Shown here: piece by piece, positions 25,102 to 34,067 of the stretch
Numbering within the stretch: position 1 is the first letter of the stretch
How the letters are laid out: each line of letters begins with the position of its first letter
NCBI GenBank assembly: GCA_025997155.1
Contig: BNUF01000007.1
Location: forward strand, 1 to 36,457
DNA from: Clostridia bacterium
GTDB lineage: Bacteria > Bacillota > Clostridia > Lachnospirales > WQUN01
DNA: 36,457 nucleotides
Direction: 5' to 3'
Notes under the pieces: generated by a model
The model's database searches: none
The model's input: the letters and a program-made list of their open reading frames with translations, nothing else
Told to the model about the DNA's origin: nothing
Position numbers and translations under genes: made by a program

Positions 25102-26094
25102 ATGAAAAACGACGATATAAAAAAAGCGTACCAAGCCGCGGGAGCGGACAAGGCAATCGGCGGGCAGGCGGTAATCGAGGGCGTTATGATGCGCGGAAAG
25201 AGAATGTACGCTATCGCCGTGCGAACGCCAGACGGACATATCGAGACGGTGCGGGAGGACGTTACGCCTGTTTCGGAGAAGTACAAATTGTTCAAACTGC
25301 CGATTCTGCGGGGGATTGCGTCCTTTTTGAGTTCGCTTGTGGTGGGAATGGAAATTTTGATGAAATCCGCCGAAATCGCGGGGGAGAATTTGGAGGACGA
25401 AGAGCCGTCAAAGTTTGAGCGGTATCTTATTGACAAATTCGGCGAAACGGCGTTTATGAAGTTTTTGATATATGTGAGCGTGGCGGTTGCGCTTGTGATT
25501 TCAGTCGCGGTTTTTATGCTGTTGCCTGTATATGTCGGGGGATTTTTTGAGGGGTTGCTTAAGGGGAACACGTGGGCGCTTGGGATAATCGAGGGGACGG
25601 TAAGGATTGCGCTGTTTCTCGGGTATCTGTCGCTTGTCGGGAGAAACCGCGACATTCAGCGGGTTTTCCAGTACCACGGCGCGGAACACAAGACGATTAA
25701 CTGTTTTGAGGCGGACTGCGAACTTACGCCCGAAAAGGTGGCGGAGTACCCGCGCTTGCACAAACGCTGCGGGACGAGTTTTTTGCTTATCGTAATGGTG
25801 ATAAGTATGATTGTGTTCCTGTTTTTGCGGACGGACGTTTTTCTTGAGAGGGTTTTGTGGCGCGTTCTTCTCGTGCCGTTTATCGCGGGCGCGTCCTACG
25901 AGTTCATCAAATGGGCGGGGAGAAGCAAGTCGAAGGCGGCGTATTACCTAAGCTATCCCGGGCTTTGCCTCCAAAAAGTGACCACACGCGAGCCTGATTT
26001 ATCACAGATAGAGACGGCGATAACCGCACTGAAAGAAGTTTTGAAGAGTGAAAACAACGAGGGAGCTGTTGCGGGAGGGGTACAGCCGTCTTAG
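25102..26094 (+). CDS. yqhQ: DUF1385 (YqhQ-type) membrane protein
   Basis: The 330-aa product starts MKNDDIKKAYQAAGADKAIG at 25102, five bases after GAGG. The family signature AIGGQAVIEGVMMRGKR is at about 18-35. Hydrophobic segments follow at about 75-95, 125-165 and 190-215, and another pair in 235-290. A conserved YHGAEHKTINCFE motif, with a histidine pair and cysteine that could bind metal, lies in between. In Bacillota this gene is often next to prmC and prfA, as here. Its molecular function is not established. The prmC start lies inside its 3' end by 47 bp, so the two are coupled. Confidence 0.9.
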   Translation: MKNDDIKKAYQAAGADKAIGGQAVIEGVMMRGKRMYAIAVRTPDGHIETVREDVTPVSEKYKLFKLPILRGIASFLSSLVVGMEILMKSAEIAGENLEDEEPSKFERYLIDKFGETAFMKFLIYVSVAVALVISVAVFMLLPVYVGGFFEGLLKGNTWALGIIEGTVRIALFLGYLSLVGRNRDIQRVFQYHGAEHKTINCFEADCELTPEKVAEYPRLHKRCGTSFLLIVMVISMIVFLFLRTDVFLERVLWRVLLVPFIAGASYEFIKWAGRSKSKAAYYLSYPGLCLQKVTTREPDLSQIETAITALKEVLKSENNEGAVAGGVQPS

Positions 26095-26878
26095 GGCGGC
26101 GGGGAGCGAAACATACAGCCTTGACACGCAGTTGTTGCTTGCCCACGCGCTTAACGCGGACAGGCTGCACGTTTTGACATACGCGGGGGGTGTGCCTGAA
26201 GACAGAGCCGATTTGTTCTTTGGGTATATCGAACAAAGAGAACGCCATAAACCTGTACAGTATATCACGAATTATTGCGAATTTTTTGGGCTTGGGCTGT
26301 ATGTGGACGAAAACGTGCTTATCCCGCGAGCGGACACCGAAATTTTGGTCGAGGAAACGCTTAAATGTTTGAAGAAAGGCGACAGGGCGCTTGAGATAGG
26401 CGCGGGGAGCGGCGCGGTGTCGATTGCCCTGAAAAAGAACGCGGACGCTGTTGTTCACGCCGTCGACGTTTGCCCGAACGCGCTTTGTGTCGCGCAAAAA
26501 AACGCGGATACCCACGGCGCGTCTATATGTCTGTTTCTTTCGGATATATTCAGTAATGTAACGGATTCCTACAACATAATAGTGTCGAATCCGCCGTATA
26601 TTAAAAATGACGAGGAGCTGCCCGAAAGCGTGCGTTACGAGCCGAAAAAGGCGTTGTACGGCGGCGCGGACGGGCTTAGGTTCTACCGCGAGATAACCGA
26701 AAACGCGGGCGGACGTCTTGCGAAGGGCGGAGTTTTGCTGTTTGAAATCGGCGCGTCACAGGCGGCGGAGGTATCCGAACTTTTGACTAAAAACAACTTT
26801 GTAAATATACAAGTAGCTCAGGATTTATCGGGACTTGACAGAGTTGTAAAAGCACAGAAAGGGAATACGAATGTTTGA
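26048..26878 (+). CDS. prmC: Release-factor glutamine methyltransferase
   Basis: PrmC methylates the glutamine of the GGQ motif in release factors, here probably the RF1 of the next gene. The 276-aa product starts at a GTG (26048) inside the end of yqhQ. It has the N-terminal helical domain, then [14 protein letters not shown] for S-adenosylmethionine binding and the catalytic NPPY in [10 protein letters not shown]. Length is normal (about 280). The end overlaps prfA by 8 bp. Gene order prmC-prfA is reversed in many bacteria, but the pairing is standard. Confidence 0.93.
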   Translation: MKTTRELLREGYSRLRAAGSETYSLDTQLLLAHALNADRLHVLTYAGGVPEDRADLFFGYIEQRERHKPVQYITNYCEFFGLGLYVDENVLIPRADTEILVEETLKCLKKGDRALEIGAGSGAVSIALKKNADAVVHAVDVCPNALCVAQKNADTHGASICLFLSDIFSNVTDSYNIIVSNPPYIKNDEELPESVRYEPKKALYGGADGLRFYREITENAGGRLAKGGVLLFEIGASQAAEVSELLTKNNFVNIQVAQDLSGLDRVVKAQKGNTNV

Positions 26879-27947
26879 GAAACTGCTTGAAATGGAACAA
26901 AAATTCGACAAACTCACAGAAGAGATAAACGACCCCAAAATTATGGAAGACCGCGACAAATGGCGCGAGATGATGAAGGAACACAGCACCTTGGGCGAAA
27001 TCGTCGGGGTTTTTCGGGAGAGCAAGAGGGCGGAGAAGGAGCTTGCGGACGCGAAGGAAATGCTTAACGGCGACGCGGAGGACGACGATTTCAAGACGCT
27101 GTTAAAGGACGAAATCAAGGAACTTTCCGACAACGTTGAAAAGCTTCGCGAAGATTTGAAAATACTGTTACTGCCGAAAGACCCCAACGACGACAAAAAC
27201 GTAATCGTTGAGATTCGCGGGGGGGGGGGGGGCGACGAGGCGGCGTTGTTCGCGGGGGATTTGTTCCGAATGTACAGCAGGTACGCGGAGCGAAGCCGTT
27301 TCAAGACTGAGATTATGAACGCGAACGACTCCGACCTTGGCGGATTCAAGGAAATCGTGTTTATGATAACGGGGAACGGCGCGTATTCCCGTCTCAAATA
27401 CGAAAGCGGCGTGCATAGAGTTCAGCGAATCCCGACGACGGAGAGCGGGGGGCGGATACACACCTCAACCGTGACCGTCGCGGTACTTCCTGAGGTGGAC
27501 GAGGTGGAAGCTCCCCTCGACCTAGGCGATGTACGCGTCGACGTTTTTCGTTCGTCGGGCAACGGCGGGCAGAGCGTCAACACGACGGATTCGGCGGTAC
27601 GCGTGACGCACGTCCCCACGGGCATTGTCATTTCCTGTCAGGACGAAAAATCACAGCTTAAAAACAAGGACAAGGCGTTAAAAGTTCTCCGCGCCAAGTT
27701 ATACGAATTAGAACAGGAAAAACAGCGAAACGAACTCTCCGAGAAACGCCGAAGTCAGGTAGGTACGGGCGACCGAAGCGAACGCATACGCACCTACAAT
27801 TTTCCGCAGGGACGCGTCACCGACCACCGCGTAAACCTCACGCTCCACAGGCTTGACGTTATCCTTGACGGCGACCTTGACGAGATTATGGACACGCTAA
27901 TCACCACCGACCGCGCCGCGAGTTTGACAAGTGTACAGGGTAATTAG
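26871..27947 (+). CDS. prfA: Peptide chain release factor 1
   Basis: RF1 ends translation at UAA and UAG. The 358-aa product is full length, with the stop-codon-reading loop at RIPTTE (PTT at 188-190, PAT or PVT in most) and the catalytic GGQ at 232-234 in [17 protein letters not shown]. Position 235 is Ser where many RF1 proteins have His; I believe this variant also occurs in other Gram-positive groups. Residues 117-121 are five glycines encoded by a run of 14 G, where most RF1 proteins have a more mixed AGTGG-type sequence. The frame is intact across it. It overlaps prmC by 8 bp. Confidence 0.95.
   Translation: MFEKLLEMEQKFDKLTEEINDPKIMEDRDKWREMMKEHSTLGEIVGVFRESKRAEKELADAKEMLNGDAEDDDFKTLLKDEIKELSDNVEKLREDLKILLLPKDPNDDKNVIVEIRGGGGGDEAALFAGDLFRMYSRYAERSRFKTEIMNANDSDLGGFKEIVFMITGNGAYSRLKYESGVHRVQRIPTTESGGRIHTSTVTVAVLPEVDEVEAPLDLGDVRVDVFRSSGNGGQSVNTTDSAVRVTHVPTGIVISCQDEKSQLKNKDKALKVLRAKLYELEQEKQRNELSEKRRSQVGTGDRSERIRTYNFPQGRVTDHRVNLTLHRLDVILDGDLDEIMDTLITTDRAASLTSVQGN
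27219..27232. repeat. 14-G homopolymer inside prfA
   Basis: Fourteen consecutive G follow CGC and precede CGAC, encoding glycines 117-121 of RF1. Such a tract is prone to slippage in replication, transcription and sequencing. The count is in frame here. Confidence 0.95.
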
Positions 27948-27963
27948 TATGGGAGGATATATT

Positions 27964-28344
27964 ATGTTATGGAATGACAGTTTGGCAACGGGAGTGGCAC
28001 TTATCGACGAACAGCACAAAGAACTTTTCAGAGCTATCGATATGCTTATGGACACCTCGCAAAAGGGGCGTATACCCGAGGTTCTCAAGTTTTTGAGCGA
28101 CTATGTTGACAAGCATTTCGCAGACGAACAAAAACTTCATGCGTCGTCAGGTTACCCGAAAGCCGCGGTCCACAGAACCTATCACGAGAATTTTGTAAGA
28201 ACCCTCAGGGAAAACGTGGCGAAATACAACGCCAACCCGAATATTCCAGCTATACTGGCGATAAACACGATGGCGTCAAATTGGCTCACCGAACACATTA
28301 TGGTACACGATATGGAATTTTCGAGATATTACAAGTCTAGGTAG
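27964..28344 (+). CDS. Bacteriohemerythrin
   Basis: This small oxygen-binding protein has a four-helix bundle with a di-iron site. The 126-aa product begins MLWNDSLATGVALIDEQHKE from the ATG at 27964, seven bases after GGAGG. Iron ligands are visible in DEQHKELF, KHFADEQKLH, HRTYHENF and the final TEHIMVHDMEF. Length is typical of single-domain forms. In anaerobes these proteins are thought to bind or deliver oxygen, or to sense it. It follows prfA by 16 bp and its end overlaps the convergent murG gene by 8 bp. No partner chemotaxis or redox gene is adjacent. Confidence 0.93.
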   Translation: MLWNDSLATGVALIDEQHKELFRAIDMLMDTSQKGRIPEVLKFLSDYVDKHFADEQKLHASSGYPKAAVHRTYHENFVRTLRENVAKYNANPNIPAILAINTMASNWLTEHIMVHDMEFSRYYKSR

Positions 28345-29419
28345 CGGGGGTGTTTTCGGCGATTAGGCGCAGTATTGCCTCCGTGCCGCTTAGCTGTTTC
28401 GACTTGTTCATATTTTCGGTGTATTTTGTCTTGTTCTCATAGACTTCTTTTACGCACGACAACAGGGTGTCTTTGCTCAAGTCCTCTTCATAAAGGACGC
28501 GGGCGAAGCCCTGTTTTTCGTATGAAACGGCGTTGAGTATCTGGTCGCCGCGACTGGCGTTTTTTGACAACGGGATAAGCAGCATAGGTTTTTTGAGGGC
28601 GGCGAGTTCGCATATAGAGTTTGCGCCAGCCCGCGAAACGCATATGTCGGACAGCGCGAAAATATGGGGCAAGTCCTCGCGGACATACTCAAACTGTTTG
28701 TAGCCGTTTAAAGAAATCGTTTTGTCAATATTACCGTTTCCGACAATATGCACAACTTGAAACTGCTCTAAAAGTTTCGGGAGCGCCTCACGAACCGCGT
28801 CGTTTATCTTCACCGAACCAAGACTTCCGCAGATTATCAAAAGCACGGGTTTTTTGCCGTCAAACCCGCAGGTTTTCGCGCCGTGTTTTTTTATACCCGA
28901 AAAAATTTCGGCGCGGATAGGCGAGCCTGTGAGGACGGCTTTCGCGTTTTTTGACAATTTCGGCAAATTTGATAAAGTTTCGGGGAAAGACACGCAAACC
29001 ACATTCGCGAACGGGATTGAAATTTTGTTCGCAAGCCCGCAAGTCAAGTCAGATTCGTGTATTATAATCGGGATACCCAAAAGTCTCCCCGCTATAACCA
29101 CGGGGACGCTCACAAACCCGCCCTTTGAGAAGATTATGTCGGGACGCTTCTTTTTAAGAAGCCAGCGCGCGTCCGAAATCCCTTTCAGCACTCTGAACAT
29201 ATCCAAAATATTTTTTCTTGAAAGGTATCGGCGAAATTTGCCTGTTGAAATCCCGTGATATTCTATGTTTTCCTTTGTAATCAAATCTTTTTCGATTCCG
29301 TCGTGACTGCCGATGTAGCGGACTTTGTAGCTCGCCTTGTGCAGCCCCGAAAGAAGCGCTATGCACGGGATTACGTGCCCTGCCGTTCCTCCGCCCGTCA
29401 AAACTATTGTTTTTCCCAT
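28337..29419 (-). CDS. murG: Lipid II-forming GlcNAc transferase
   Basis: MurG adds N-acetylglucosamine to lipid I on the inner face of the membrane, completing the peptidoglycan precursor. The 360-aa product has the GT28 opening VLTGGGTAGHVIPCIAL, KKRPDIIFSKGGFVSVPVVI, CGSLGSVKIND and the donor-binding part SRAGANSICELAALKKP with PLSKNASRGDQ. AGGAGG is nine bases before the ATG. It stands apart from the usual mur-fts cluster, as also occurs in several Clostridia, and has its own promoter. Identification is firm, although GT28 glycolipid transferases are relatives. Confidence 0.92.
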   Translation of the reverse strand: MGKTIVLTGGGTAGHVIPCIALLSGLHKASYKVRYIGSHDGIEKDLITKENIEYHGISTGKFRRYLSRKNILDMFRVLKGISDARWLLKKKRPDIIFSKGGFVSVPVVIAGRLLGIPIIIHESDLTCGLANKISIPFANVVCVSFPETLSNLPKLSKNAKAVLTGSPIRAEIFSGIKKHGAKTCGFDGKKPVLLIICGSLGSVKINDAVREALPKLLEQFQVVHIVGNGNIDKTISLNGYKQFEYVREDLPHIFALSDICVSRAGANSICELAALKKPMLLIPLSKNASRGDQILNAVSYEKQGFARVLYEEDLSKDTLLSCVKEVYENKTKYTENMNKSKQLSGTEAILRLIAENTPAT

Positions 29420-29450
29420 AATCTTATTCCTCCTCTTCTTACTGTATTAT

Positions 29451-29479
29451 ATAGTAATATTTCGCGGAATATTTGTCAA
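29451..29479 (-). promoter_or_regulatory. Promoter of murG
   Basis: Minus-strand TTGACA (29474-29479), 17 bp, TACTAT (29451-29456). A second possible -10 (TATAAT a few bases downstream) would need a 22-bp spacer and is less likely. Confidence 0.65.
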
Positions 29480-29511
29480 GAATATTGTAGCGGTACAATA
29501 TCAAATCGGAC

Positions 29512-29539
29512 TTTACTATATTTATTTTTAAGATATAAT
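29512..29539 (+). promoter_or_regulatory. Promoter of pdxK
   Basis: TTTACT (29512-29517), 16 bp, TATAAT (29534-29539). The leader to the ATG at 29560 would be very short, about 15 nt, yet it still holds AGGAGG. Confidence 0.5.
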
Positions 29540-29559
29540 TTAAAGATAGGAGGGATACT

Positions 29560-30369
29560 ATGAGTGATATAAAATTGGCGTTGACGATTGCGGGAAGTGA
29601 CGCGAGCGGCGGCGCGGGGATTGAGGCGGACCTCAAGACTTTTGAGGAATACGGCGTTTACGGTATGGCGGCGATTACCGTAATCGTGACTATGAACCCC
29701 GAAAATTGGACGCATAACGTGACGCTCATCGATTCGGACGTGATACGCGCGCAGATTGCCACGGCGACGGCGGGGCGTAAGTTGTCGGTTTTGAAAACGG
29801 GTATGCTTGCGAACGTTGAGATGATACAGATTGCCGCCGACACAATCGACAACAACGGCATACAGAACGTCGTAATCGACCCCGTAATGGTGTGCAAGGG
29901 CGAAAACGCCGTGCTGAACCCGGAAAACGCGGACGCGCTCAAAAACATTTTGGTGCCGAAATCGACCGTGACGACGCCGAACCTTTTTGAGGCGGGGGTT
30001 TTGTCGGGGCTTGGCAAAATAACCGACCTTGGCGGAATCAAGGAGGCGGCGAAACGAATCCACGCAACAGGAGCGAAAAACGTCGTCGTCAAGGGCGGCA
30101 AAGCGCTCGCGGGGAACGCGGCAATCGACGTTTTCTTTGACGGGACGAACATTGACGTTTTGGAGACCGAAAAAATCACGCACTCGTTCAATCACGGCGC
30201 GGGCTGTACCTTCGCGGCGGCAGTCGCGGGCGGACTCGCGAACGGTTTATCCCCGCGTGACTCCGTGTACAACGCGAAAGAATTCGTGAGCTCTGCTATC
30301 GCGCACGGGTTTGAGTTCAACCGTTTTGTCGGCCCTGTGTTCCACGGCGCGATACACGCTCTAGTCTGA
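29560..30369 (+). CDS. pdxK: Pyridoxine / hydroxymethylpyrimidine kinase, PdxK type
   Basis: This ribokinase-fold enzyme phosphorylates a vitamin B6 precursor or a thiamine pyrimidine. The 269-aa product has TIAGSDASGGAGIEADLKTF near the start, NVVIDPVMVCKG in the middle and the anion hole HGAGCTFAAAV with its Cys. The features MNPENWTHN, IRAQIAT, AKEFVSSAI and FVGP---H match, as I recall them, Bacillus PdxK rather than ThiD. The two functions cannot be separated with certainty by eye. It stands alone, divergent from murG, with no thi or pdx gene beside it. AGGAGG is eight bases before the ATG. Confidence 0.82.
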   Translation: MSDIKLALTIAGSDASGGAGIEADLKTFEEYGVYGMAAITVIVTMNPENWTHNVTLIDSDVIRAQIATATAGRKLSVLKTGMLANVEMIQIAADTIDNNGIQNVVIDPVMVCKGENAVLNPENADALKNILVPKSTVTTPNLFEAGVLSGLGKITDLGGIKEAAKRIHATGAKNVVVKGGKALAGNAAIDVFFDGTNIDVLETEKITHSFNHGAGCTFAAAVAGGLANGLSPRDSVYNAKEFVSSAIAHGFEFNRFVGPVFHGAIHALV

Positions 30370-30390
30370 AACAAATATAAAAATTTATGC

Positions 30391-30419
30391 TTGACAATCT
30401 GGCGCGTGTATAGTACAAT
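30391..30419 (+). promoter_or_regulatory. Promoter of tRNA-Leu
   Basis: TTGACA (30391-30396), 17 bp, TACAAT (30414-30419). It ends 15 bp before the mature tRNA, the right place for a start site just upstream of its 5' end. Confidence 0.8.
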
Positions 30420-30434
30420 GCTATTGTTAAGCAA

Positions 30435-30517
30435 GCCCGAGTGGCGGAATGGCAGACGCGGCAGACTCAAAATCTGCTATACGTGAGTATGTGGGGGTTC
30501 GAGTCCCTTCTCGGGCA
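30435..30517 (+). tRNA. tRNA-Leu (anticodon CAA)
   Basis: The acceptor arms GCCCGAG and CTCGGGC pair fully, with discriminator A. The anticodon stem GCAGA/TCTGC encloses CTCAAAA, giving anticodon CAA, which reads UUG. A long variable arm typical of class II tRNAs follows, then a T-arm with TTCGAGT. CCA is not encoded. It has its own promoter and terminator. Confidence 0.92.
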
Positions 30518-30523
30518 TACATC

Positions 30524-30560
30524 AAAAAAGATACCTCTTTTGCGGGAGGTATCTTTTTTT
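30524..30560. terminator. Terminator of tRNA-Leu, probably bidirectional
   Basis: AAAAAAGATACCTC pairs with GGGAGGTATCTTTTTT around a short loop, with T runs readable on both strands. On the plus strand it ends the tRNA; on the minus strand it lies 5 bp past the flotillin stop. Confidence 0.88.
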
Positions 30561-30565
30561 AAACT

Positions 30566-32101
30566 CTATTGAGGCTTTGCGCCGCGAGTAAGCGTTTCTA
30601 CTAAATCAATTCCTGTGAGTGCGTTGACTGTCGCGGGGAGCGTCGCTATAATGTCGGTGACGTAACCCGTGATTTTTGACGCACCGCCCGAATTGCCGCC
30701 GCTGTCGACTATCGTAATTGTGTCGGTTTTTGAAAGAGGCGCGGAGATTGCCGAGGCGATTTCCGGGAGTTTCGAGATAATCATTTCGGCCATAGCCGCG
30801 TCGTTGTACTGTTTGAACGCCTCGGCTTTTTTCGTCATAGCCTCCGCCTCCGCGTCGCCGCAATCGCGTATAAGGGACGCTTGCGCCTCGCCGTTCGCGC
30901 GGACGACGGACGCTTGCGCCTCGCCTTCTAGTTTGACGATAGCCGCCTTAGCCTCGCCTTCTAGTTTGACGGCTTGGGAGTTAGCCTCCGCCTCCAGTTT
31001 AATCAGCTGCGCCTTCGCCTCCGCCTCCTGTATCTTTTTATACTTTTCGCCTTCGGCTTGTTTTTGCTGTTTGTAGTAATCCGCGTCGGCGATTTTCTTA
31101 ATCGTGCCGTTGAGCTCCTGCTCCTTGCGGATAACCTCTTGTTTCGCAAGGTCGGTCTCGCGTTCCTTCTGCGTAATCTCGACCTGCATCTGCGCGTTTT
31201 TGAGCTCAATTTCCTTTTCGGATTTAAGGATTTCCGCCTGCATAGACGTTTCGATAACTTCTTTTTTAACCTTGTTCGTTTCGATTTCATAGGCAAGGTC
31301 GGAGATTGCGCGGGCGGTTTCTTGTGCTTTGCGGTATTCCTGAACTTTGAGTTCCTTTTCCTTTGTCGCCTGTGAGATTTGCGTTTCGGCGAGAAGACGC
31401 GCTTCCTCCCCAAGGCGGTTCGCCTCGGCGGTTTTAATCTTCGTCTCTCTTGCGGCTTCCGCCTCGGCAATCTGCGCGTCCCGTTTCACTTCCGATATGC
31501 GTTTTTTACCGAGTGACTGGAGGTATCCGTTGCTGTCGGAGATGTCGCGGATTGTGAACGCCTTTATTTCAAGCCCCATTTCGGCGAGCCCAAGCGCGGC
31601 GACTTCCTGAACCTGCGACGAAAATTTTTCGCGGTCTTTGTATATCTCCTCGACCGTAAGTTTTGAGATAATTTCGCGGAGTTTGCCCTCAAGAACGTCT
31701 TTGGCAATGTCCGCGATGACACCTATCGTCTTGACTTCGTTGCCTGTGTTAAACTGTTCCACGGCGGCTAATATAGACTCTTTGTCACTCTTTATCTTGA
31801 TTACGGCGACACCGTCCGCGATAATGCCAACGCCCTGTTCCGTAAGCGCCTCGACAGTCTTTACCTCTATTTTCATATTCTCAAGCGAAATCCTGTCGGT
31901 ACGTTCGAGTATCGGAATAACCAACCCGCCGCCGCCCGATATGACGCGTTTTCTAAGCCCTGTGACCACCAAACCCTTGTCTTGCGGGACTTTTTTCCAA
32001 AGCGCAAGCATACATATTACAAGAAGTACGATTCCGGCTAAAATCCCGCCCGTGATAGGCGCGGACGATTCCGAGACTAGATTTAATAACAGTATCGACA
32101 A
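30566..32101 (-). CDS. Flotillin-family (SPFH) membrane scaffold protein
   Basis: Flotillins gather in ordered membrane patches and assist assembly of signalling and secretion complexes. The 511-aa product has one N-terminal membrane segment (about 17-35), an SPFH domain (about 40-210), then a long coiled coil (about 220-420) rich in EAEA, KAEA and KLEGEA repeats. The C-terminal part (about 430-511) is Ala/Ile/Thr-rich with ALTGIDL. This is the YuaG/FloT type of B. subtilis. I read the start as TTG (32099-32101) with AGGGGG seven bases upstream; no better ATG is near. The NfeD-type gene 17 bp upstream is the usual partner (YuaF). Confidence 0.92.
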   Translation of the reverse strand: MSILLLNLVSESSAPITGGILAGIVLLVICMLALWKKVPQDKGLVVTGLRKRVISGGGGLVIPILERTDRISLENMKIEVKTVEALTEQGVGIIADGVAVIKIKSDKESILAAVEQFNTGNEVKTIGVIADIAKDVLEGKLREIISKLTVEEIYKDREKFSSQVQEVAALGLAEMGLEIKAFTIRDISDSNGYLQSLGKKRISEVKRDAQIAEAEAARETKIKTAEANRLGEEARLLAETQISQATKEKELKVQEYRKAQETARAISDLAYEIETNKVKKEVIETSMQAEILKSEKEIELKNAQMQVEITQKERETDLAKQEVIRKEQELNGTIKKIADADYYKQQKQAEGEKYKKIQEAEAKAQLIKLEAEANSQAVKLEGEAKAAIVKLEGEAQASVVRANGEAQASLIRDCGDAEAEAMTKKAEAFKQYNDAAMAEMIISKLPEIASAISAPLSKTDTITIVDSGGNSGGASKITGYVTDIIATLPATVNALTGIDLVETLTRGAKPQ

Positions 32102-32118
32102 TATAATTCCCCCTTAGT

Positions 32119-32670
32119 TTATTTTACATAATATGTGTTTGCCACGATTGATACAATCGTCACCGTTTCGCCCCGCGCAATAGCCGCGCCGTCTTCCGTT
32201 TTGGCGGGGCTGTTAAAGGTGTTGCCGTTCACGACATAGGTAATCTGCCCGTACATTCCCTGAAGTATACTTTCGGTGACACGCGCAGACTGCCCGATAA
32301 GACTTTGCTGCTCGGGGCTGCTGGTGTTTTGGGCGCGTATAAGCGGGACATACGCGAATTTGTAACCCGCGTAGCTTATGATAAACCCGACGATAAACGC
32401 CAGCGAAACGCAAAGATAAAGCCCGAGATATCCCAAACTAAGCCCGAGAATCCCCGCCCCGCCGAAACTAAGCAAAAACGCCGCGATAATAACAGGTTTA
32501 AAGGGCGAAATAAAAGCGCCGTCAAAATGTCCGTCCGCGTGAATGTCCGCGCCGTCGATATGCCCGAAATGCGAAATATCCCCGATTACGCCCAAAAGAA
32601 CCGAAAGTATTCCGTACCCCAAGCCAACGCCGAAACATACCTGAAAAACCGTCTCCGCAATTTCCCGCAT
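32119..32670 (-). CDS. NfeD-like membrane protein, flotillin partner
   Basis: The 183-aa product begins MREIAETVFQVCFGVGLGYG from an ATG with GGAGGGGAGGGG upstream. It has a hydrophobic N-terminal segment (about 7-28), a histidine/aspartate-rich loop (HFGHIDGADIHADGHFDGAF at about 35-54), two further membrane helices (about 60-105) and a soluble C-terminal OB-like domain (about 120-183). This is the YuaF/NfeD layout. The histidine-rich loop might bind metal, an inference. NfeD partners are commonly encoded directly before flotillin genes and shape its membrane assembly. No convincing promoter was found; a TATAAT with a poor -35 lies upstream. Confidence 0.82.
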   Translation of the reverse strand: MREIAETVFQVCFGVGLGYGILSVLLGVIGDISHFGHIDGADIHADGHFDGAFISPFKPVIIAAFLLSFGGAGILGLSLGYLGLYLCVSLAFIVGFIISYAGYKFAYVPLIRAQNTSSPEQQSLIGQSARVTESILQGMYGQITYVVNGNTFNSPAKTEDGAAIARGETVTIVSIVANTYYVK

Positions 32671-32830
32671 AATGACCCCTCCCCTCCAGCCGTTAATTAT
32701 AACCACATTATATCATAAAAGTTTCTGTTAATAAATATAATAATTTTGCCAAAATATAATAGCACAAAATAAAAAACTATGTTATAATTGATACAAGTGA
32801 AAAAGTAATCAAATGCTTTTGGAGGTCTTT

Positions 32831-33310
32831 ATGGTTGATAGTATTGAGGACAAAATTGTTAAGGAGGACGGCGCGGCGACTGAAACTGCCGCAAAAGAGC
32901 CGGTGACGGTTGCCGAAGGCGTCATCGTCGAGGGGCGGGTAACCCGAATAAAACCATTCGGCGCGCTCGTTTCGTTGCCTAACGGAGCGCAGGGACTCGT
33001 GCATATCTCGCACATAGCGGCAACATATGTGCAAAACATCGAGGATTATTTATCAATCGGGGATATTGTGAAAGTTAAGGTGCTATCAATCGACGCCGCC
33101 CTCAACAAAATTTCCCTCTCTATCAAGGAAACCGTCGACGCGCCCGCGCGCGGCAACAGCGGAGCTATGCGTCCGCAGACGAGTTTCAGGCGAGATGACC
33201 ACAGGCGAGCCGACTCGTCGCCTCTCACTTTTGAAGACAAGCTCAAGGAGTACACAAAATCATCAAGCGAAAGACTTGCGGGACTTAACAAACGCAACAA
33301 AAAACGCTAG
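32831..33310 (+). CDS. S1-domain RNA-binding protein
   Basis: The 159-aa product starts MVDSIEDKIVKEDGAATETA at 32831, five bases after GGAGG. An S1 RNA-binding fold occupies about 30-103: GVIVEGRVTRIKPFGALVSL, then GLVHISHIA and VKVLSIDAALNKISLSIK. The C-terminal tail is basic and disordered (RRDDHRRADSS ... NKRNKKR) and likely binds RNA or the ribosome. It resembles YugI/CvfD (general stress protein 13) of Bacillota, which binds the small ribosomal subunit, but has a longer N-terminal and C-terminal extension. It is a single gene, followed by a terminator. A TATAAT at 32783-32788 may be its -10, without a clear -35. Confidence 0.88.
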   Translation: MVDSIEDKIVKEDGAATETAAKEPVTVAEGVIVEGRVTRIKPFGALVSLPNGAQGLVHISHIAATYVQNIEDYLSIGDIVKVKVLSIDAALNKISLSIKETVDAPARGNSGAMRPQTSFRRDDHRRADSSPLTFEDKLKEYTKSSSERLAGLNKRNKKR

Positions 33311-33318
33311 CATCCCGC

Positions 33319-33348
33319 AGAAGGGGCAGTCGTCTGACTGCCCCTTCT
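33319..33348. terminator. Bidirectional hairpin between convergent genes
   Basis: A 13-bp perfect stem (AGAAGGGGCAGTC with its complement) around GTCT lies between the S1 gene and the SIMPL gene. No long T run follows, but its location between two converging stops suggests a shared terminator or transcript-end stabiliser. Confidence 0.65.
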
Positions 33349-33356
33349 ATCGGAGA

Positions 33357-34067
33357 TTAATAGGTATAAACCACATACACGTTCGCGGAAATCTCGAGTT
33401 CGCCCTCCGAAACAGAGGTCGACTGAATCGAGTCCGCCGCCGATTCATACGCGGAGTTTGTCGGGGCAAGTTTGCGGACGGAGTAGGACGGCACGCTCTG
33501 TTCCGTGACGCTTTTCGGAGCTTTGATTGACACGCCGATTTCGGTCGCGATGGCGGAAGCTTTGCCGTGTGCGTCGGCAACGGCGGCGGCAAGAGCCTGC
33601 GAATAGTAGTCGGCGGATTTGCTGGCGGAGAAGGTGATAGAACCGCTTGTATTAGCACCCGCCGCAGTCGCCGCGTCAAACGCCTTGCCCACAAGGGACA
33701 GGTCGGTTATTTTGACGGAAACGGAGTTTGCCGCGGTGTAGCCGACGACCTTTGAAACGCCGTCCTTGTAGTTCGTTCGCGGGTTAAGCTGGAGTTGGCT
33801 CGTTTTTATGTCCTTGTCCTGAAGACCCAAGTCTTTGAGGGATTTCATAATATCGTTCATCTTGGTTTGCGTTGTGTCCCACGCGGTTTTTGAGTTAGCG
33901 TCGTCCGTGCGAACGCCGAAATTTATGATTGCGGTGTCGGGCGTGACGGAAATCGAGGACTGTCCATGAACGTTTATGGTGCGTTCGTCGTTTTCGTCCG
34001 CGAACGCGGCTGTGTTCAGGGCGAAGATTGTCGCCAAGGAAACCGCGACTAAAAGTATTTTTTTCAT
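33357..34067 (-). CDS. Secreted SIMPL-domain (DUF541) protein
   Basis: The 236-aa product has a signal peptide (about 1-23, ending TAAFA) and a SIMPL domain over most of the rest. Visible parts are INVHGQSSISVTPDTAIINF, LKDLGLQDKDIKTSQLQLNP and the later AVADAHGKASAIATEIGV. SIMPL proteins are periplasmic or cell-surface, form large ring-like assemblies in some species, and have no settled role beyond envelope stress links. The start overlaps the stop of the DUF4349 lipoprotein by ATGA, so it is coupled. It is the last gene of the three-gene run that begins at 35675. Confidence 0.9.
   Translation of the reverse strand: MKKILLVAVSLATIFALNTAAFADENDERTINVHGQSSISVTPDTAIINFGVRTDDANSKTAWDTTQTKMNDIMKSLKDLGLQDKDIKTSQLQLNPRTNYKDGVSKVVGYTAANSVSVKITDLSLVGKAFDAATAAGANTSGSITFSASKSADYYSQALAAAVADAHGKASAIATEIGVSIKAPKSVTEQSVPSYSVRKLAPTNSAYESAADSIQSTSVSEGELEISANVYVVYTY

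Noticed and set aside
27690..27715. Unusual GGQ context in RF1 as a sign of altered stop reading
   Set aside because: The GNGGQS variant appears, as I recall, in RF1 of other Gram-positive groups, and the rest of the protein is canonical.
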